A DNA stretch of 64,000 nt from Hyaloperonospora brassicae (Eukaryota; Oomycota; Peronosporomycetes; Peronosporales; Peronosporaceae), in contig CANTFL010001225.1 in assembly GCA_947650285.1 (NCBI GenBank), positions 1 through 64,000 of the forward strand, read 5' to 3'. The notes below the pieces were generated by a model. That model saw only the letters and a program-made list of their open reading frames with translations, had not been told where the DNA came from and did no database searches. The translations under genes were made by a program, and so were the position numbers. Positions 20,920 through 34,540 of the stretch are shown here, piece by piece; position 1 is the first letter of the stretch; the number at the start of each line of letters is the position of its first letter.

Positions 20920-21150
20920 ATGAAGATTCTGTTTTTCGCGGAAGAGAAAGCGGCACGATATATAGTAGTTGCAGTGAATAAAATCGCTATCACGAACCCC
21001 CTTAACACGCGCAAGCTGGTGCAAAACGAAGGACGGTGTACGTGTGCGTGTGTGTATGCGTATCTAGATAAATGCGAGTGTGGTGCTGCTTCTACCGAAC
21101 TGCGTTTAGGACTAATGAACCAGTTTAGTAGAAGAATGGGATTCAATTAA
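20920..21150 (+). CDS. Unassigned small frame (76 aa) at the composition boundary
   Basis: Begins MKILFFAEEKAARYIVVAVN, has a Cys-rich middle (CTCACVYAYLDKCECG) and ends at 21148-21150. The preceding 100 bp are GC-richer. No family is recognised and the Cys-rich part falls on a GTGTGCG-type simple stretch, so coding status is doubtful. After it the sequence becomes AT-rich for over 30 kb. Confidence 0.2.
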   Translation: MKILFFAEEKAARYIVVAVNKIAITNPLNTRKLVQNEGRCTCACVYAYLDKCECGAASTELRLGLMNQFSRRMGFN

Positions 21151-24100
21151 CTTTAACTTTAAATTACTAGCACCTACTGTTAGGGGATAGAGGAGGTTGC
21201 ATCTTGCTCGTTCATATTGCTTTTAGAACCATCTAACCAGATCCAGAATTGGTATTGATGTGCTGTGCTTCAGTTAAATAAATTATGGCGGCATCACGGA
21301 TCCAGACATGAGAGGGAATTCGAACGAATATAGCGATGTGCATTTGATGCAGCTAAAAGGAGCATTAACTTGAGTATACTATGACGTAGAAAATTTTAAA
21401 ATTTTGCTATTTTTCTGTTCCTTTTTTTCGTGATTATATCGGGCTTTATATTTATTTTCGCCTTAGTTATATTATATTGTTGCCACATTCAGTTTAGATG
21501 AAAAATCTATAACTCAAAAAATATAACTTTTTTAACAAAAATATGAGAACTTAGATGCGCATTATCGTGATGGAATGACGTTACATCTATAAAAAGCTAG
21601 ATACGTATGACAATATATTGCACCCACAAGTAAATCTATATCAAGAACACTGAAGACATCCGATTAGCGTGCAATAATGAATATGGCTATATCGATTAGA
21701 TCTCTTTTCGTCCGTGATGGATTATGCAGATGTCACACGGAAATAAACTAAATTGATGATTAGCGCTTGTGTAGTGGTGTCAAAATAATTGTTTTGCAAC
21801 AATTAGACAAATAGATAAGATTAAGATACTATAGATGACCGACAATACAGTGACTTGTAAAGTTTTTATGTTGAGTGCTGACAAGTCGTATCACTCATAC
21901 ATCGACTCTATTGTCAAAGTTAAATTGTTTTTTATAGACACATATTATTGCAATTGGAGATTAATTATGCATCATGAGGTGTTGGCGATAATATGCTAAA
22001 GATAAGGGAAGCAATCCTTTAAGGCAACTTTAATACAAATACGTATTAGCATTTGAGTCAAAAAAACAAATGTTGATACGTGTTAATGCGGAAACAATTG
22101 TCGAATGAGGCGGCATTCAAGCATAGAAAACGAGAAAATGCTAGTTACAAACAAATTTTGGTTAATAGAAGCCATCGTACGATGATCAGACATAATTCGT
22201 TGACTTATTCATGAGAAGAGCGTTCCTGATGCCGTCTCGTGTTCGTTATATCGTAAAAAATATTTAGTAAGAGCTTGACACTTAAGACGACACCAAATAT
22301 TATTTTCAATTATTTTTCTAATGTTGTAATTTTAATTAATAAATTAAAATTAATGATAATCAATATAACGACCCCATGTTCATCGACAGACAGATATTAT
22401 GATATGTTTTGTGCTTCGTGGGAGGAATTATCAATTCCCACCTTTTTAAGAGCTTTGGATACATGGTCTACACCAAATTAAATATTTAATCGTGATTCAA
22501 CAGGTCTTAATCCACATGCTCATTCTTTAATAAAACTTTATTGCCTGTTCAGTTGGATGAATTCCCGAACTAATGTCTACCCATAAACGTTTTGCACGTG
22601 GGTCGTTTCTTTAAAACAATATATAATCGCTCATACTTTTCCGTGCGTAATAAAATATATTAAAAGGTTGTATGACCTTTATCGGGCCTCATTGACGACG
22701 TTACGGGGATAATATTATGGTGTGTCCTATATGATGCACTGACATGAAGGCATCCGCTCTGCCCGTTATTTATTCGATAACATATTTACGTTATAAATGA
22801 ATATTTGCTATGAAGTTCGAAGCATTGAATAAATATAAGCTGCATACCTAAAATTTGTTTTGTAGCATACTTTAAATGAGGATAAAGTGCGTCTGTACCA
22901 TAAGGATCTAGTCTCTGCCTACTTCTCTATTAATACATGAGATTAAGTATTACCGTTAACATGCAAAATTCATTGTGTCTTTTCAGTGGGTAAATTACAC
23001 ATGTCGTACAATCCCCGCGGTTCTTCAACTAGTTGACGTCGATGATAGCCTAATCTACAATGGTCCATATAAATGTACTCGTTCTTCCAGCCGATCTCGA
23101 GGGACGTAGTGTGCTGCAAGAGCGTGACATCGTGACCCTATTATATGTTGCACTCATTGTCTCTTTAGGCATCAGATATTAGGGCAGAATATAGACACCA
23201 ATATCCTATCACGAATAGCGAATAAATGATGGTGTCCATTAATGCTTAGTTAGTCAGTATGATTGCCCTAGAGTATCCTCATATAACCCTATGGGATGAA
23301 TGGGATGTTAAAGGACGAATAATGCGCCTTCGATACATCCGGTTGTCAACTTATGGCCATGCTGAAATCAGGCTTAATACATACCACATCATTAATTAGT
23401 TCTCGTATATATATGTAGTACAAGACGGTTGATACCGAAACGACGCGTACATAGTACGTGCATGGGGAATACAAAAGTAATTACTACTTTATAGGGTCGA
23501 AATCAGACCTGCCTATTTAATTACAATAATGCCTCGTTATTGTGCCTCTCTAATCTACCTTCGTAATTTATCAAAAAGATCCCAATGGAGAATTTCCCTT
23601 ACCACCCATTGCGCCGTAGAATCAATTAATGGTCTATGCGGATAATAACATTGCCTTAACCAGCTTATTTCGATGCTACTTTGAATTTCACCTCCTAATC
23701 TTATAAAATAAAACAATTGGCTCCCGACAACAATATTGTAAATAATATACCTCAATATTATTTACCTTGGCATAAATCGTGCATATGACATGTAACAGAC
23801 CCACCTCGTTTTATCATGCTCTCCAAACCATTAGTCTCTTATTAGACAATTTGCTCGAAACTAGGGAATGAGTTACCACTCCTGAATCTCACTATCGAAC
23901 GGAGCACCTATTGTTCTATCCAGTTCAAAAGACTTCCACGCGCATAATTTCAATATTTATGCGGTGTGCGGTATAATATACCGCGCAGGCGTGAACTCCA
24001 ATGCGTGGAGCTGACCATGTGGCAATTCACTACTCAGTAGCAGGCGTTATATTGCTTGCTGATGCCACAGATAAGTCTGTAACGTCAATCTTTGAAGACG

Positions 24101-26019
24101 CTTGTCGTAATACGCGCAGCTAAAAAATCCACAGCGGCTGGCGCGGGTTGGTGTGCAATGTCGCGAGACGATCTAGTGACAGAGGTTAAAATCTGGAACG
24201 AGTCGTTATTCTCCATCTGATTTTATCACCTTCAAAGCTCGCTGATGAATTGCGTCTTGCAAAGTCGACGATGCCGAGGTCAAGCTCGGATCGGCAGGGC
24301 ACGACATACTTGAGCCACGAAACGTTCGTATCATCCGACAATGTTTAAATCTTGTCCCTTACATATTCACTTCCGTCCTCTTCGGAATGTTATCTCAGTT
24401 TTCTACATGATGGCTCTGTTCTAATTTAAATTTGTCTGTTCCTCTTGGCTTAATTACTGGATTAAACCGATCAACGTGATGATGTCATTCGTGGTGTCAT
24501 CTGTCGGCACGACGAAGGAGAAACTAAACTGCAGCTTTATTCGTTCCGATTTTAATTCATGCCTTCTATTGTATCCACGTCATAATTGTGACCGGTAACA
24601 GTAGTCGATTACCAAGCGGAACACGACACCTTATTCATAAAATTAAGGGTGCGTCACACAGACATCAAATCATTTTGGTTTTGTACAGGTTACTTCACCA
24701 TTACTCCTTTTCAATATCTATATTGGAAGTACGGCCACCACGGATAAGATAGTTAGTCATTTGGTAGGCCTGGAACTACTTAACACAGAATAGGGGCTCG
24801 CTTGACCGTGACGTTTCGCTGGAAAATATTTGCTACCCTTAATAAAGCACTAGTGGTTACCTAACAAAATTTCGTCTGTTGTCAAGAGAGACAGGTGTGC
24901 ACTATCGCTCATGGCGACATTAATTTCCGATTTAAATTGACAACTCTGCTCGCGACCCTGTATTTGACCCAAGAGGCTTAGTGGAGAGAACTAATTTTCG
25001 TCATGATAAAAGTAGTCAATACTTGGCAGTTCGTTTACAAATCTTAAGATGTTCACCTCTATGTTCGATTGATTAAGTACATTAATTTTGCAATATCATA
25101 TGAACATTCGAAAAAGTCTACTATCAGCTGGTATCGAAATCCTTACTGTCCCAACCAGTGGGATATTTACGCCAATGAACAAGAAACGTAGTTTTTTTCT
25201 TACTTCACGTCGTGTTATTTAAAGATAAGCTCCACTTAAATGCGATGACCACCGCGCAAGCCCATCTCAAGATATAGTATAGGCGGTTAGACTTGGGCAT
25301 GGTCATTTTTAGGATTATATGGACCACATGATCAGCCGCGTAATCATTAAGCTGTGCAAGGATGTAAGCGCATGGCAACAGACGTCATTACTTGACTGAC
25401 ACTGTGCGGAGGCACCGCAACGATTTAAAAAGGTTAGGAATAAGTTTTACTTACACGTCAAGTTGAAAAAAACATTTCATGTTACACTGACGAATTTACA
25501 GAAACTCGTAAGGTTTTAATTAATCATATGGAGACCCGTTCAGTGCGCGAGCACTAAAAAATCCCTAATCGCAATCAAATAAATCTGATAGAGATTGATC
25601 AAGATAAATGCTATTTTGATAGTTGTTGGGTCTACGTGTCAACTATACATATAGACATCCACGTAAAACGTAGAATGCGCACTCTTCTATGTATCAGCTT
25701 AATCGAATAACATTGACTTGGCGGAATAATTTACCAAATTTATGAAATAAACAATATTTTGTTTTTGGGAATACCCCAAAAGAATTTTATTAGTATTAAA
25801 CTGGTGCTTGTACTACTAAGTCGTTAACAATATAGACAAAGATCATTGGCCCTATCGTTTTTAGTAACGCTCCTATTCTCTCGGCCCAGCGCGTCATCAA
25901 CGATTCTGTAAAAGATAAGGGAGCTGTTTTGCATTCATGCATAATGTGTAGAGTTTAAAATACCTCAAAAAGTGCTAGCTAATTTTGTATGTCGAAACTA
26001 CAACATGCATTATTGCCGG
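21151..26019. other. AT-rich gene-free sequence, part 1
   Basis: Dense stops in all frames, and no open frame over 70 codons. A GC-richer island at about 23930-24330 begins near a small hairpin (GCGGTAT-AAT-ATACCGC, 23968-23984). It shows no domain and may be an old insertion relic. Otherwise nothing seen. Confidence 0.6.
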
Positions 26020-26625
26020 CATTACAACTTGACAATGTCGAGTTGCATGTGGCGGTACCACACTTTTGTCTCAAATTTCTCTGTCATGACACTTAATAAT
26101 CCGATGTGGCGACCGTATCTCCCAGTCCATTCTATCACTGCACGTTTTGACACCAAGTGACGGTCGTTTCTTCTTGTTCCATTTGTGAAGATGTCAAGGA
26201 AAAAAAGGAAAATAGGTGATGATATAGAACATAAAACTGGTGATTTGTTCGAACCATGATGTTTTCCATCACCTATGAGAAATGGCAATCTCTAGTATTA
26301 CTTCTGCACGAAACCTACCACTGCTTCTTTAAATCGAATATATCTTGTGTAAGACTCCACATTGATTTGCTTCATGTGTTTTGGCTCTATAGAGATGCAT
26401 TATCTTTAATTGTAGCAGGTGTAATTTTTTCCTTGATGTATTTCTCACTGGCAAATCTGCACGAATTGGCATCGTCATCATATTCATCATCAACATCATC
26501 GTCATAATTGGTGATAAGTTGGTTTCAACGATATTATCAATTTTTTGCTGCAATTGCCTTCTCCACCGACATCGACAAGATTGACGTCGAGTTCTAGGGG
26601 ATTTACAAGTACTCTGATATAAGAC
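26020..26625 (-). pseudogene. Possible old coding relic in the AT-rich block, identity unknown
   Basis: Minus-strand frames at 26625-26022 suggest a decayed protein: an acidic run DDDVDDEYDDDAN (about 26510-26470), then FASEKYIKEKITPATIKDN, and in a later frame RNDRHLVSKRAVIEWTGRYG and TEKFETKVWYRHM (26288-26022). Acidic tracts followed by such segments occur in transposases, but I cannot assign a superfamily. The acidic run also coincides with an ATC/TCA-type simple repeat, so part may be low complexity. Confidence 0.22.
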
Positions 26626-29600
26626 AAACAATCGGTAATATTGTTGCTATAACGAGTCCCTTCCCCATATTATAGCCACGATTTACGGTTTAATAAAGAC
26701 GTTACGTTTGAATGGTGTAGATTATTTCTAAATAATGGTATATGCGTACATGCTGTAGGCACATAAAATATTGATTGTAAAAACGATCATCGGTAAAAAC
26801 TCACCTCAACTCAGAAAACTGGAACAAATTAAATTGTTTCTTTGAAGACTCATTTGGTAATTCTGACTTTTTAATATATATTGTGTGATAAAAAAGGATT
26901 AGTTTTACGTTTTTATTAGAACATGGTTTGCTATTTTAAAAAAGTAGACGGTACTGCGATAAAATTATCTATTAAAGACCTTAATAGGGTGGTAAAAAAT
27001 TCTAAAAATTGTGTGTAAATAAAGACACGGGCACAGCCCTTGGCTGTCGTGGACTAAAGTTCAAATTTGAGGTGGACCATTTGGTTAAAAGATCAATTAA
27101 GACACTAATTTTCGTACTATTGCACTCGGACCTAAGGATTCCGATTACCCTCTCAAGGAAAATGGACATTTTGGCAGCCTGACGAGACTAATCGAAGCTG
27201 TTACGGGGCAAGAGAGGGAAGTCTAAGCTTGATTTAGTTATCACATTTGTATGTCCTTGAGATCAGAGTTACCATAGCGAGGCCATTAAGGCAATGACCT
27301 TCAAATAAAAATGGCGTTTTAAAAAACACAATGTGCACATTATCGTGCATCGTGTCACTCATTGATCATCTGTAGCTTCATGTTGTGAGTCTGAAGGAGT
27401 GTAACCATTTGACTGCTACATAAACATTCGTCATATGCATGTTTTGTACCTTTAGCTGACAAATAAAACGTTGCTGGCAAAACTTTTCAGCTTTTGGATA
27501 CAGTTTACAAATATATATGTTCGACGAACAAGTCTGTCTATGTTGTAATTATGATTTACCTCATGTCGTTTATCAAGTCCATTACCAAATCATTGCTAGC
27601 GAACTGATCAATTGTACACTTTTTCTCAATTGCGAATGTGACGGCCTATTTTACATCAGACTGGCCCGATAGAGCATCAGGGATGAAGTATCGGTGGACG
27701 AATTTGTAACTCACAATTCACTTTACTCGTCGAGGAGTGACATCTGCCTCGCCATTCATGGCGAGAAACATGGACCATTTAAGGCAATGATTTAATATGC
27801 ATTGTATATATGAGTAAAAAGCATGTTCATTATATCGATACAGACAAATATCAATTTGTTCATACTTCAAAGCAAACCGTACTTTTGTGAAATATACTAA
27901 ATAATAAAAAAAAGCTGAGTGCGACCGTAAAGAATATTCAAAAGCGCCTATTTTGGCTATATCAGTTAAATATTACATAAGCTCACACTCGATTGCAAAA
28001 ATAATGACGTCACACACCACATGGAATGGTATACCTTAATCTACAAACGTCAATATAGGCAGACGGATTACGTTCATCTTGATAATTTCGAAAGAGGTCT
28101 GACAATAAGCACTCTAAGACCGCTTTTTTATTTTTCAACAATAATATATAAAATTACGGAGTACCGCGGAGAGGGTAAGCCAGTAATATTGGAAGTACAC
28201 TGTTTCATTAACAAACGTCTTAGTCTATTGAAATCTACTCAAATTTACTCGTAGGCTTTTGCCTTGAGGATCTTGATCGCTCCGTACATAGTTTTTACAG
28301 ACGTTTTACAAAAAAGTGACAGCGTTTAGCTTATACAATTCTTTAATATAGCGATATGCAATTTTGATTGAGAAGAAGCGTAAGAGCATTTTAAAGGTGA
28401 AGTAGAGGACCTTACTTCGACTTTTTTTACAACTGGCAGGCTATACTTATACATATTGTCGAAATAGCATGAGGCAAATTGGCGTATTAGTCCCACAAAT
28501 TTGTTTTATTTGTTGAACGTTGTAAGAGCATTACTTATCCCCCATAGCATTACAAACTATAAGGGCGTGAATTTGTTGCTTCTCAGTAGTATTACGGAAT
28601 GTATTTTCGCGCATAAATTTCAGATAGAAGCTACCCATCCTGTTTATGGACAAAAAAAGAAATTTTATGACATACTATCCGTAATGACGTCCTTACTCTC
28701 TATCGGCTTCTGAGCCGATCAATTTATCAACAAGTATTGATTGCGGTTACTAGTCGCCATTATTTGGTGTTTTCTTGCTAAATTATAAGAACTTAAGGTA
28801 GGAGGATTACTGTATCATTTAAAAATGAAGAAACCTTTAAAATATCTCACCTATTAGAAATACCTTGTTATGAGGCAGTGGTCAGATGGCTATGACACGG
28901 TTCTCCGATTTAGTCTCTAATTCGGAATATAACCAGTGCTTTTATCCATAAGCAACTCATATAGTACGATTTTGAAAAATAATTAGATCAAATGCTTGTA
29001 ATAGTATTTATCCTCAACACCCTCATTATATATATCGTGTACTACTTATTCAGAGTTTTCTTATCAATTCGAGTCATTTCATCAATTAGCTGTAAAAAAA
29101 TGTTCTGTTTTCAAAAACATGTTGTCGACCACTAAACAATCTGGTCTCTGCAAAGCGTACGTCCTTATACCTGATAAAAATCAATTTTTGAGATACGTAA
29201 TAATTATCTATGCGTTTTGCATTTTTAGCAATATCCTCCAAAATATAAATGTTTAAAAATATAGTTGATGTTTACCTATTTCACAATAAAGGATGTCTTC
29301 GATTAAGCGGGGGAGCGCATACACATGATCCGTCATTATTTAGAGCTATTCGACATCTCGTACACTGAAAAACCTTATGAACTTAGTTTTTTTAACTTTG
29401 TTATTGAGAATTTCTATCTCTGTGAGAAAAATAAATTTTATACTTAGTATCAGTTGTTCATTTACTTTTAAAACGGTGGTTCTTTTATCGCCAGTTTTTT
29501 AAAATTTATAGCCTCAGTGGACTTTAATCAACGTATATAGGCTATTAGTAAACCCTTCTTTTCCTTGGATGCTGTTCAATCAGCATCCATGTCCCGCTTC

Positions 29601-32600
29601 ACCCGACCTATCTAAGTGGGGAGCCTCTGGTATAGCTTACGTGACGATATAAATCGCTGACATCGTTATCTACAATTTAGTGCTTAACTCTACTGATATC
29701 TTGTGCAGTAGTGACCGAATGAGACCATAAATGAGACCTTCTTACACGCTTGTACACGCTTATAAGCAATCTCTTAAGAGATAGCCACGTGATGATCAAT
29801 TTGTAGGCAACTAAGCAAATCGACTTTTCTAGCTGATACCTGATACGTGTCTCACCAGAAGAGGTAACATAGGGTAGGATCGGAGATATCATGAGATCGT
29901 GAAATTTGTTAAGGTCATGGTACGTCGCGCTTTCATTCCATAGTAATATACATGCACAAACTAGTATTTTCGGGGTATGTTAATTGCTCGTCACTAAGTT
30001 ATCTAAGTTGGATGGTTCTTGCATTCAGCTGACTTAAATCTATGATGAAATCGTGAATGGTATCAAAAATGACTGTTCGGCTTCAACACACTCTAAAGAT
30101 CACTTTATGTGATAATTTGTGCATACTTTAATCTGAAAGTAATGAGACTTAAGTCATTGCCAGATGCAGCAAATAGAGAGACTAGGTTTTTAAATCAACC
30201 TTCTCCATGATACCTGTGAATACTCTTGACGTTGCTAGGTCATCTGAAGCTCTCTGCACCCTTTTCCTGTCGTTATTACACGATTCGCTACGTTGATAAT
30301 ATTAAAAAATAGATCAAAAAGCACTAATGTTGCCCATATTATATTGCGGACAGACATTTAGAGATGTTGTATGCAACATTTAGTTCAATACAATACATTT
30401 ATCAATGTAGTGCCGTTTGTATCTTTTCAATTGATAATTTTACCATTTCCATCCCGAACGGGGAAGTATTTAGACTATGTGGAAGAAAAACGTTTTCGTT
30501 GGTCATCCTACCGCCTTTTACCTAAGCTAACGAAATGAATTTTATGAAGGGAGTCTTTATTTGGGCAAATGCATCTTGTTATGCTACGTACGTCGCTACT
30601 AAATGTCCACCTAGCTCACATTGGAATTTTTAAGCGATGACGTACAAATATACATGAAGTGCATCAAACAGGTATGTAATTGAATTGTTGAGATAAGCTG
30701 GCCGTGCTATAGAGAATATCTCACGAAATACCTAAAGTTATTTGCGACTTATCTTATTGAAAATTCGCCGATCTACTAAGAGTATTTTCCGATCCTATAG
30801 ATTTTGATCACCAATATAATTCTTGAATTGGCTTATCGTAAGCTATTTGGCAACGAACCGTGATATGTCGGTCGTGATTAGTCTTATATATTCAAGATTG
30901 ATCGCTGTTCAGGCATCTTCACTCATATTGTGATGTTATTCGCGCCAATCTCTCTCATTTTTGTCTGAATGTACTCTTATAACCTTTTCGATCAATTATG
31001 GTGTCTCCAAGCACTAATGAAGGTCGTCGTACACTTTGTACGATGCGTCTATATGGCGTGAGGAACATTAAAGTACTTAGAAGAATTTGACCAATGTTTT
31101 ATGATTGGTTTTCGCAATCGTGTCCAACAGTCCCAAATCGGTTATCTGTATTGTAGGACACGTTTCCCTCCAACATTCGCGAAGCACACAAATGATTCCC
31201 GTAGAAGGATTAAAAGTGTGTCTTAATCAGACGAAGTTGAAATAGAGTCTGTTTATTAATTAGATAAATAATGATCGAACCCATCATATTACAAATGGCA
31301 CACCACAGGATATTCTTTAAACCGTTTTAACGTATAAGCTCGTGTTTTTAAAGAAGTCGTGTTAAAATGGGGGCCTTTTAATTCAATTTGCACGATGATG
31401 ATTGCATCATTTTCCTTTATTCTGATTAATTTCCATGTCAAAAAAACTACATATGCATTTAGACAATTTTAAATATATCAAAATTATTAGGGGTCTCGTT
31501 AAATGAGGAGCTAAATGTGATATAAACATCGTGAAGGTATTTATTCATGCGTCAGTCACCTTGAATTTTTCGACGTCATTCTGATATACAAGTCAAACTT
31601 TTTTCACACCACGCCGTTTCACTTTTACGCAAATGATCTTCCTTTAATCCGATCTAAAGTATAAAAGATGGTTTGTGAGGGGAGCGTGGTGACGTATTCA
31701 CGGTATTTCTAATACTTGTTAAAAGAAGCCATCGCAAATGCCGCCGGTCTTCAATTTTTGGGGTTCCAAAAACACCTTCGCGAATTGATAGATTACCGGT
31801 AGAATCAACTATGACGAGGCCCATTACCAGTCTCACCATCCAGCAAATTTATCGTTCCATGGACGCCCACAGCATGCTCAATATTATTATCGTCGGTTTT
31901 GTTCGACGAATTATTTGTCCCTCTCACGGAAGATCGTGATATACATACATATTATCACGATAGACAATTTTTTATGTACCATAAGATCCTTGATTATAAC
32001 GCTAGCCGTTTATTTATTGTTCTAAAAAAATTGGTTGCACTGTCTATCCGTTATCTGTCCCGATCCACAAATTTTAATTAGATGAAAAAATATGAGTCTC
32101 ATACTGTTTCGTATTATATTTGACTCTTTCGTGATAAATCGTAAAAGGTAACAAGTTTGCTGAGCCTAAGCTTGTACGTCGCGCTTCCCCTACCTCAGTG
32201 GCAATAGCTCGGGTCGATGTTAAACATTTTCCTTGGCGGATCGACACCTTAGAAGGCCGGGTTATTTGAAGAGAAACAGACCAATAAGTCAGGAAGGTTT
32301 TTCCTTTAGGCTATAAGTTAGCAAGTCAATTTTAACATAAGTGGGTAAATGTGACTTGCATATCAATATGTCACTACTAGACCTTAGCGCGTTGTTGGAC
32401 TCGACAAATTATTTCACTAAGGGAATTTCCCAACTTTCCGTCATCATGAGATGTCAACTGTCAAGCTTTTGTGTCTTCGCGTGTGTGGCCACCCGGTAGT
32501 AGAATCACAAATTTGCTGTGGTTATAACATTATAAACGGCTGAGCACCATGTTCCCACCGATTCTTAATCTGCTAGCCAATAAGGCTTAAGAATGTTTTG

Positions 32601-34301
32601 ACCAGCACCTAGTCACACTCATGATGGATGAATTTTGAAATCGCGATATCTATTCTTCTTCTTACGTATTTAACAGTATGGCGTTAATGAGAACACCGAA
32701 AACGAATAAACTCATTAATTGGTCTGTAGCCCATTCGATACCGTATTAAAATGGGTTGATTTTGACAGGATTGTTGTGAGTGCTATCGTCTTCCTTATCC
32801 AAAGTAGTATGTAATATGGAATTTTGATGGCATTTGGACGCACCAAGACGCTTCTACCACGCCTGATCTATAATTGGAATCTTGTTATGGCACCTAAGAG
32901 TAACCTAAATCTATAAGTATAAATAAATCGGAACTTCGGATTCTTAAGCAGTGTACGTAAAGAAATTTTGATAGATTAAATATCAGCTCTTTGTAAAAGG
33001 AATGACAGTAAAAAATTTAAAATAGATTAAGTATTCTATCTTTTTTTACCGATTTTGCTGTACCTAAATAAAGTATACAGATCTTGTAAGGCTTTGTCGC
33101 CCTTGGCAGCAATATGTTGTAAATCAATAAATGGGATGGCGAGTTTCAACCTTATAAAAGAAGTTAGGCAGAACGAAACCTTCGAAGTAATATTCCACCA
33201 GTGATTTTTAGCTTGTTATAAGTGTATAATTAAATCAATTACGATTATATTAAAAACTCTTGTGTCATTTCCATATAATTTACCCGCCTTGCGTATGCTG
33301 TGATATAGACCAATCTTAAATACAATGTTATGGTAAAGGACAGGCTTTACATCGTAATTATTTATGGATATTAGTCTGCAAAGATTTCGTAGCACCTATA
33401 GATCATTCTGTATGATTTACTGTCATCGCTACTGCTGCATGAATCAGCCTTACGCCATAACATATTATATCTTAAAAAATTCGATATTTGTTCGAATAAC
33501 TCTGACTATTATACTGCCCAATTATAAAAATTTTTTGAGTCGTTGTAATATTTAAGGAGTCCTTGCATGTTTCGCATTATAAAATGTAATTTAGACGCAG
33601 CTATTTTGTAAAATGCTTGATTTGATTGAATGCAATGCATTTGCATCGCTCAATAAGTGTTCTGAAAAACATTTTCAATTTAGCAGTGTAATTTGCATAT
33701 GAGGAGTTGCTCAATCGTTTATATGTTATTATATGTATAAATATAGGCTATGAAAGATGGAAAATAGCTTTTTATGAATATATGAGGTGCAGGTTTACAC
33801 TTTAAAGGGGCTTTTCAAGTCTGATCCCAGTAAGCATTTATTTGTTTTTCATTCTTTATCATAGCGAGATAGATTTTACCTGTTAAGTATTTCAAAGATT
33901 TAAGTGATTGGTCTGAACCATTTTTAATTTCTATGTTTATTTGAATTGTATCTGGAAGAGAATCAGTCGTTATCTGGTATTGTATATTCCTGTCGGATCG
34001 AGATTATATATTGAGGAAGTCTATATCAAACAAAGGAACTACTTGTATTGTGGCTAAGCAACCAGGAGTATTTACCTTTACGTTGGGCTTGGGAGCGCAC
34101 AGATGACCAACGTCAATTAATTCCAATTGGGCTCTAATTAAAAGATGTAAGCTGTAACGGTTGTCTAAAGATCAATAACTTAAACGTACCAGATCGCCAG
34201 ATCATTGGTGGCAGGGATGAAAACGCGGTTTACTCTGCATTTTAACCGAATTTAAGACAAGTCAAGTGCAGATATTGATTTTATTCAGAGATAATGTTTG
34301 T
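26626..34301. other. AT-rich gene-free sequence, part 2
   Basis: No supported gene or RNA gene. Short open frames (28021-28254, 28501-28713 and others) have chance-like composition. A small hairpin, TGGATGCTG then CAGCATCCA, at 29566-29589 is within chance expectation for this length. Confidence 0.6.
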
Positions 34302-34540
34302 GACCGAGCTTGCGCTCTCAACCAGATATTAAGATCCCGAGCAGAGATCGCAATCTCAACTAGAAATTACGATACCACCAGTTATCGCACTTCCGGCTAG
34401 AAATTTCGACCTGAACCAGAGATCGCAATCCCGAACAGAGATTGCGGTCCCCACACCAGATCGCAATCTCAACATTGGGTCGCAATCCTAACACGAGATA
34501 GCGATCTCAACACAAGATCGGGATCCCGATACAATACAGG
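34302..34540. repeat. Degenerate tandem repeat, about 19-bp unit
   Basis: About 12 units of the type AGAGATCGCAATCTCAAC, with variants such as AGAGATTGCGGTCCCCAC and ACGAGATAGCGATCTCAAC. An isolated copy (AGAGATCGCAATTC) lies at about 35232. The unit contains imperfect palindromic GATCGCAATC. GC content is clearly above the surroundings. Confidence 0.8.

Noticed and set aside
28021..28713. Open frames of 70-77 codons in the AT-rich block as small genes
   Set aside because: Amino-acid composition follows the base composition (Ile, Tyr, Lys, Leu), with no motif and no neighbouring coding context.
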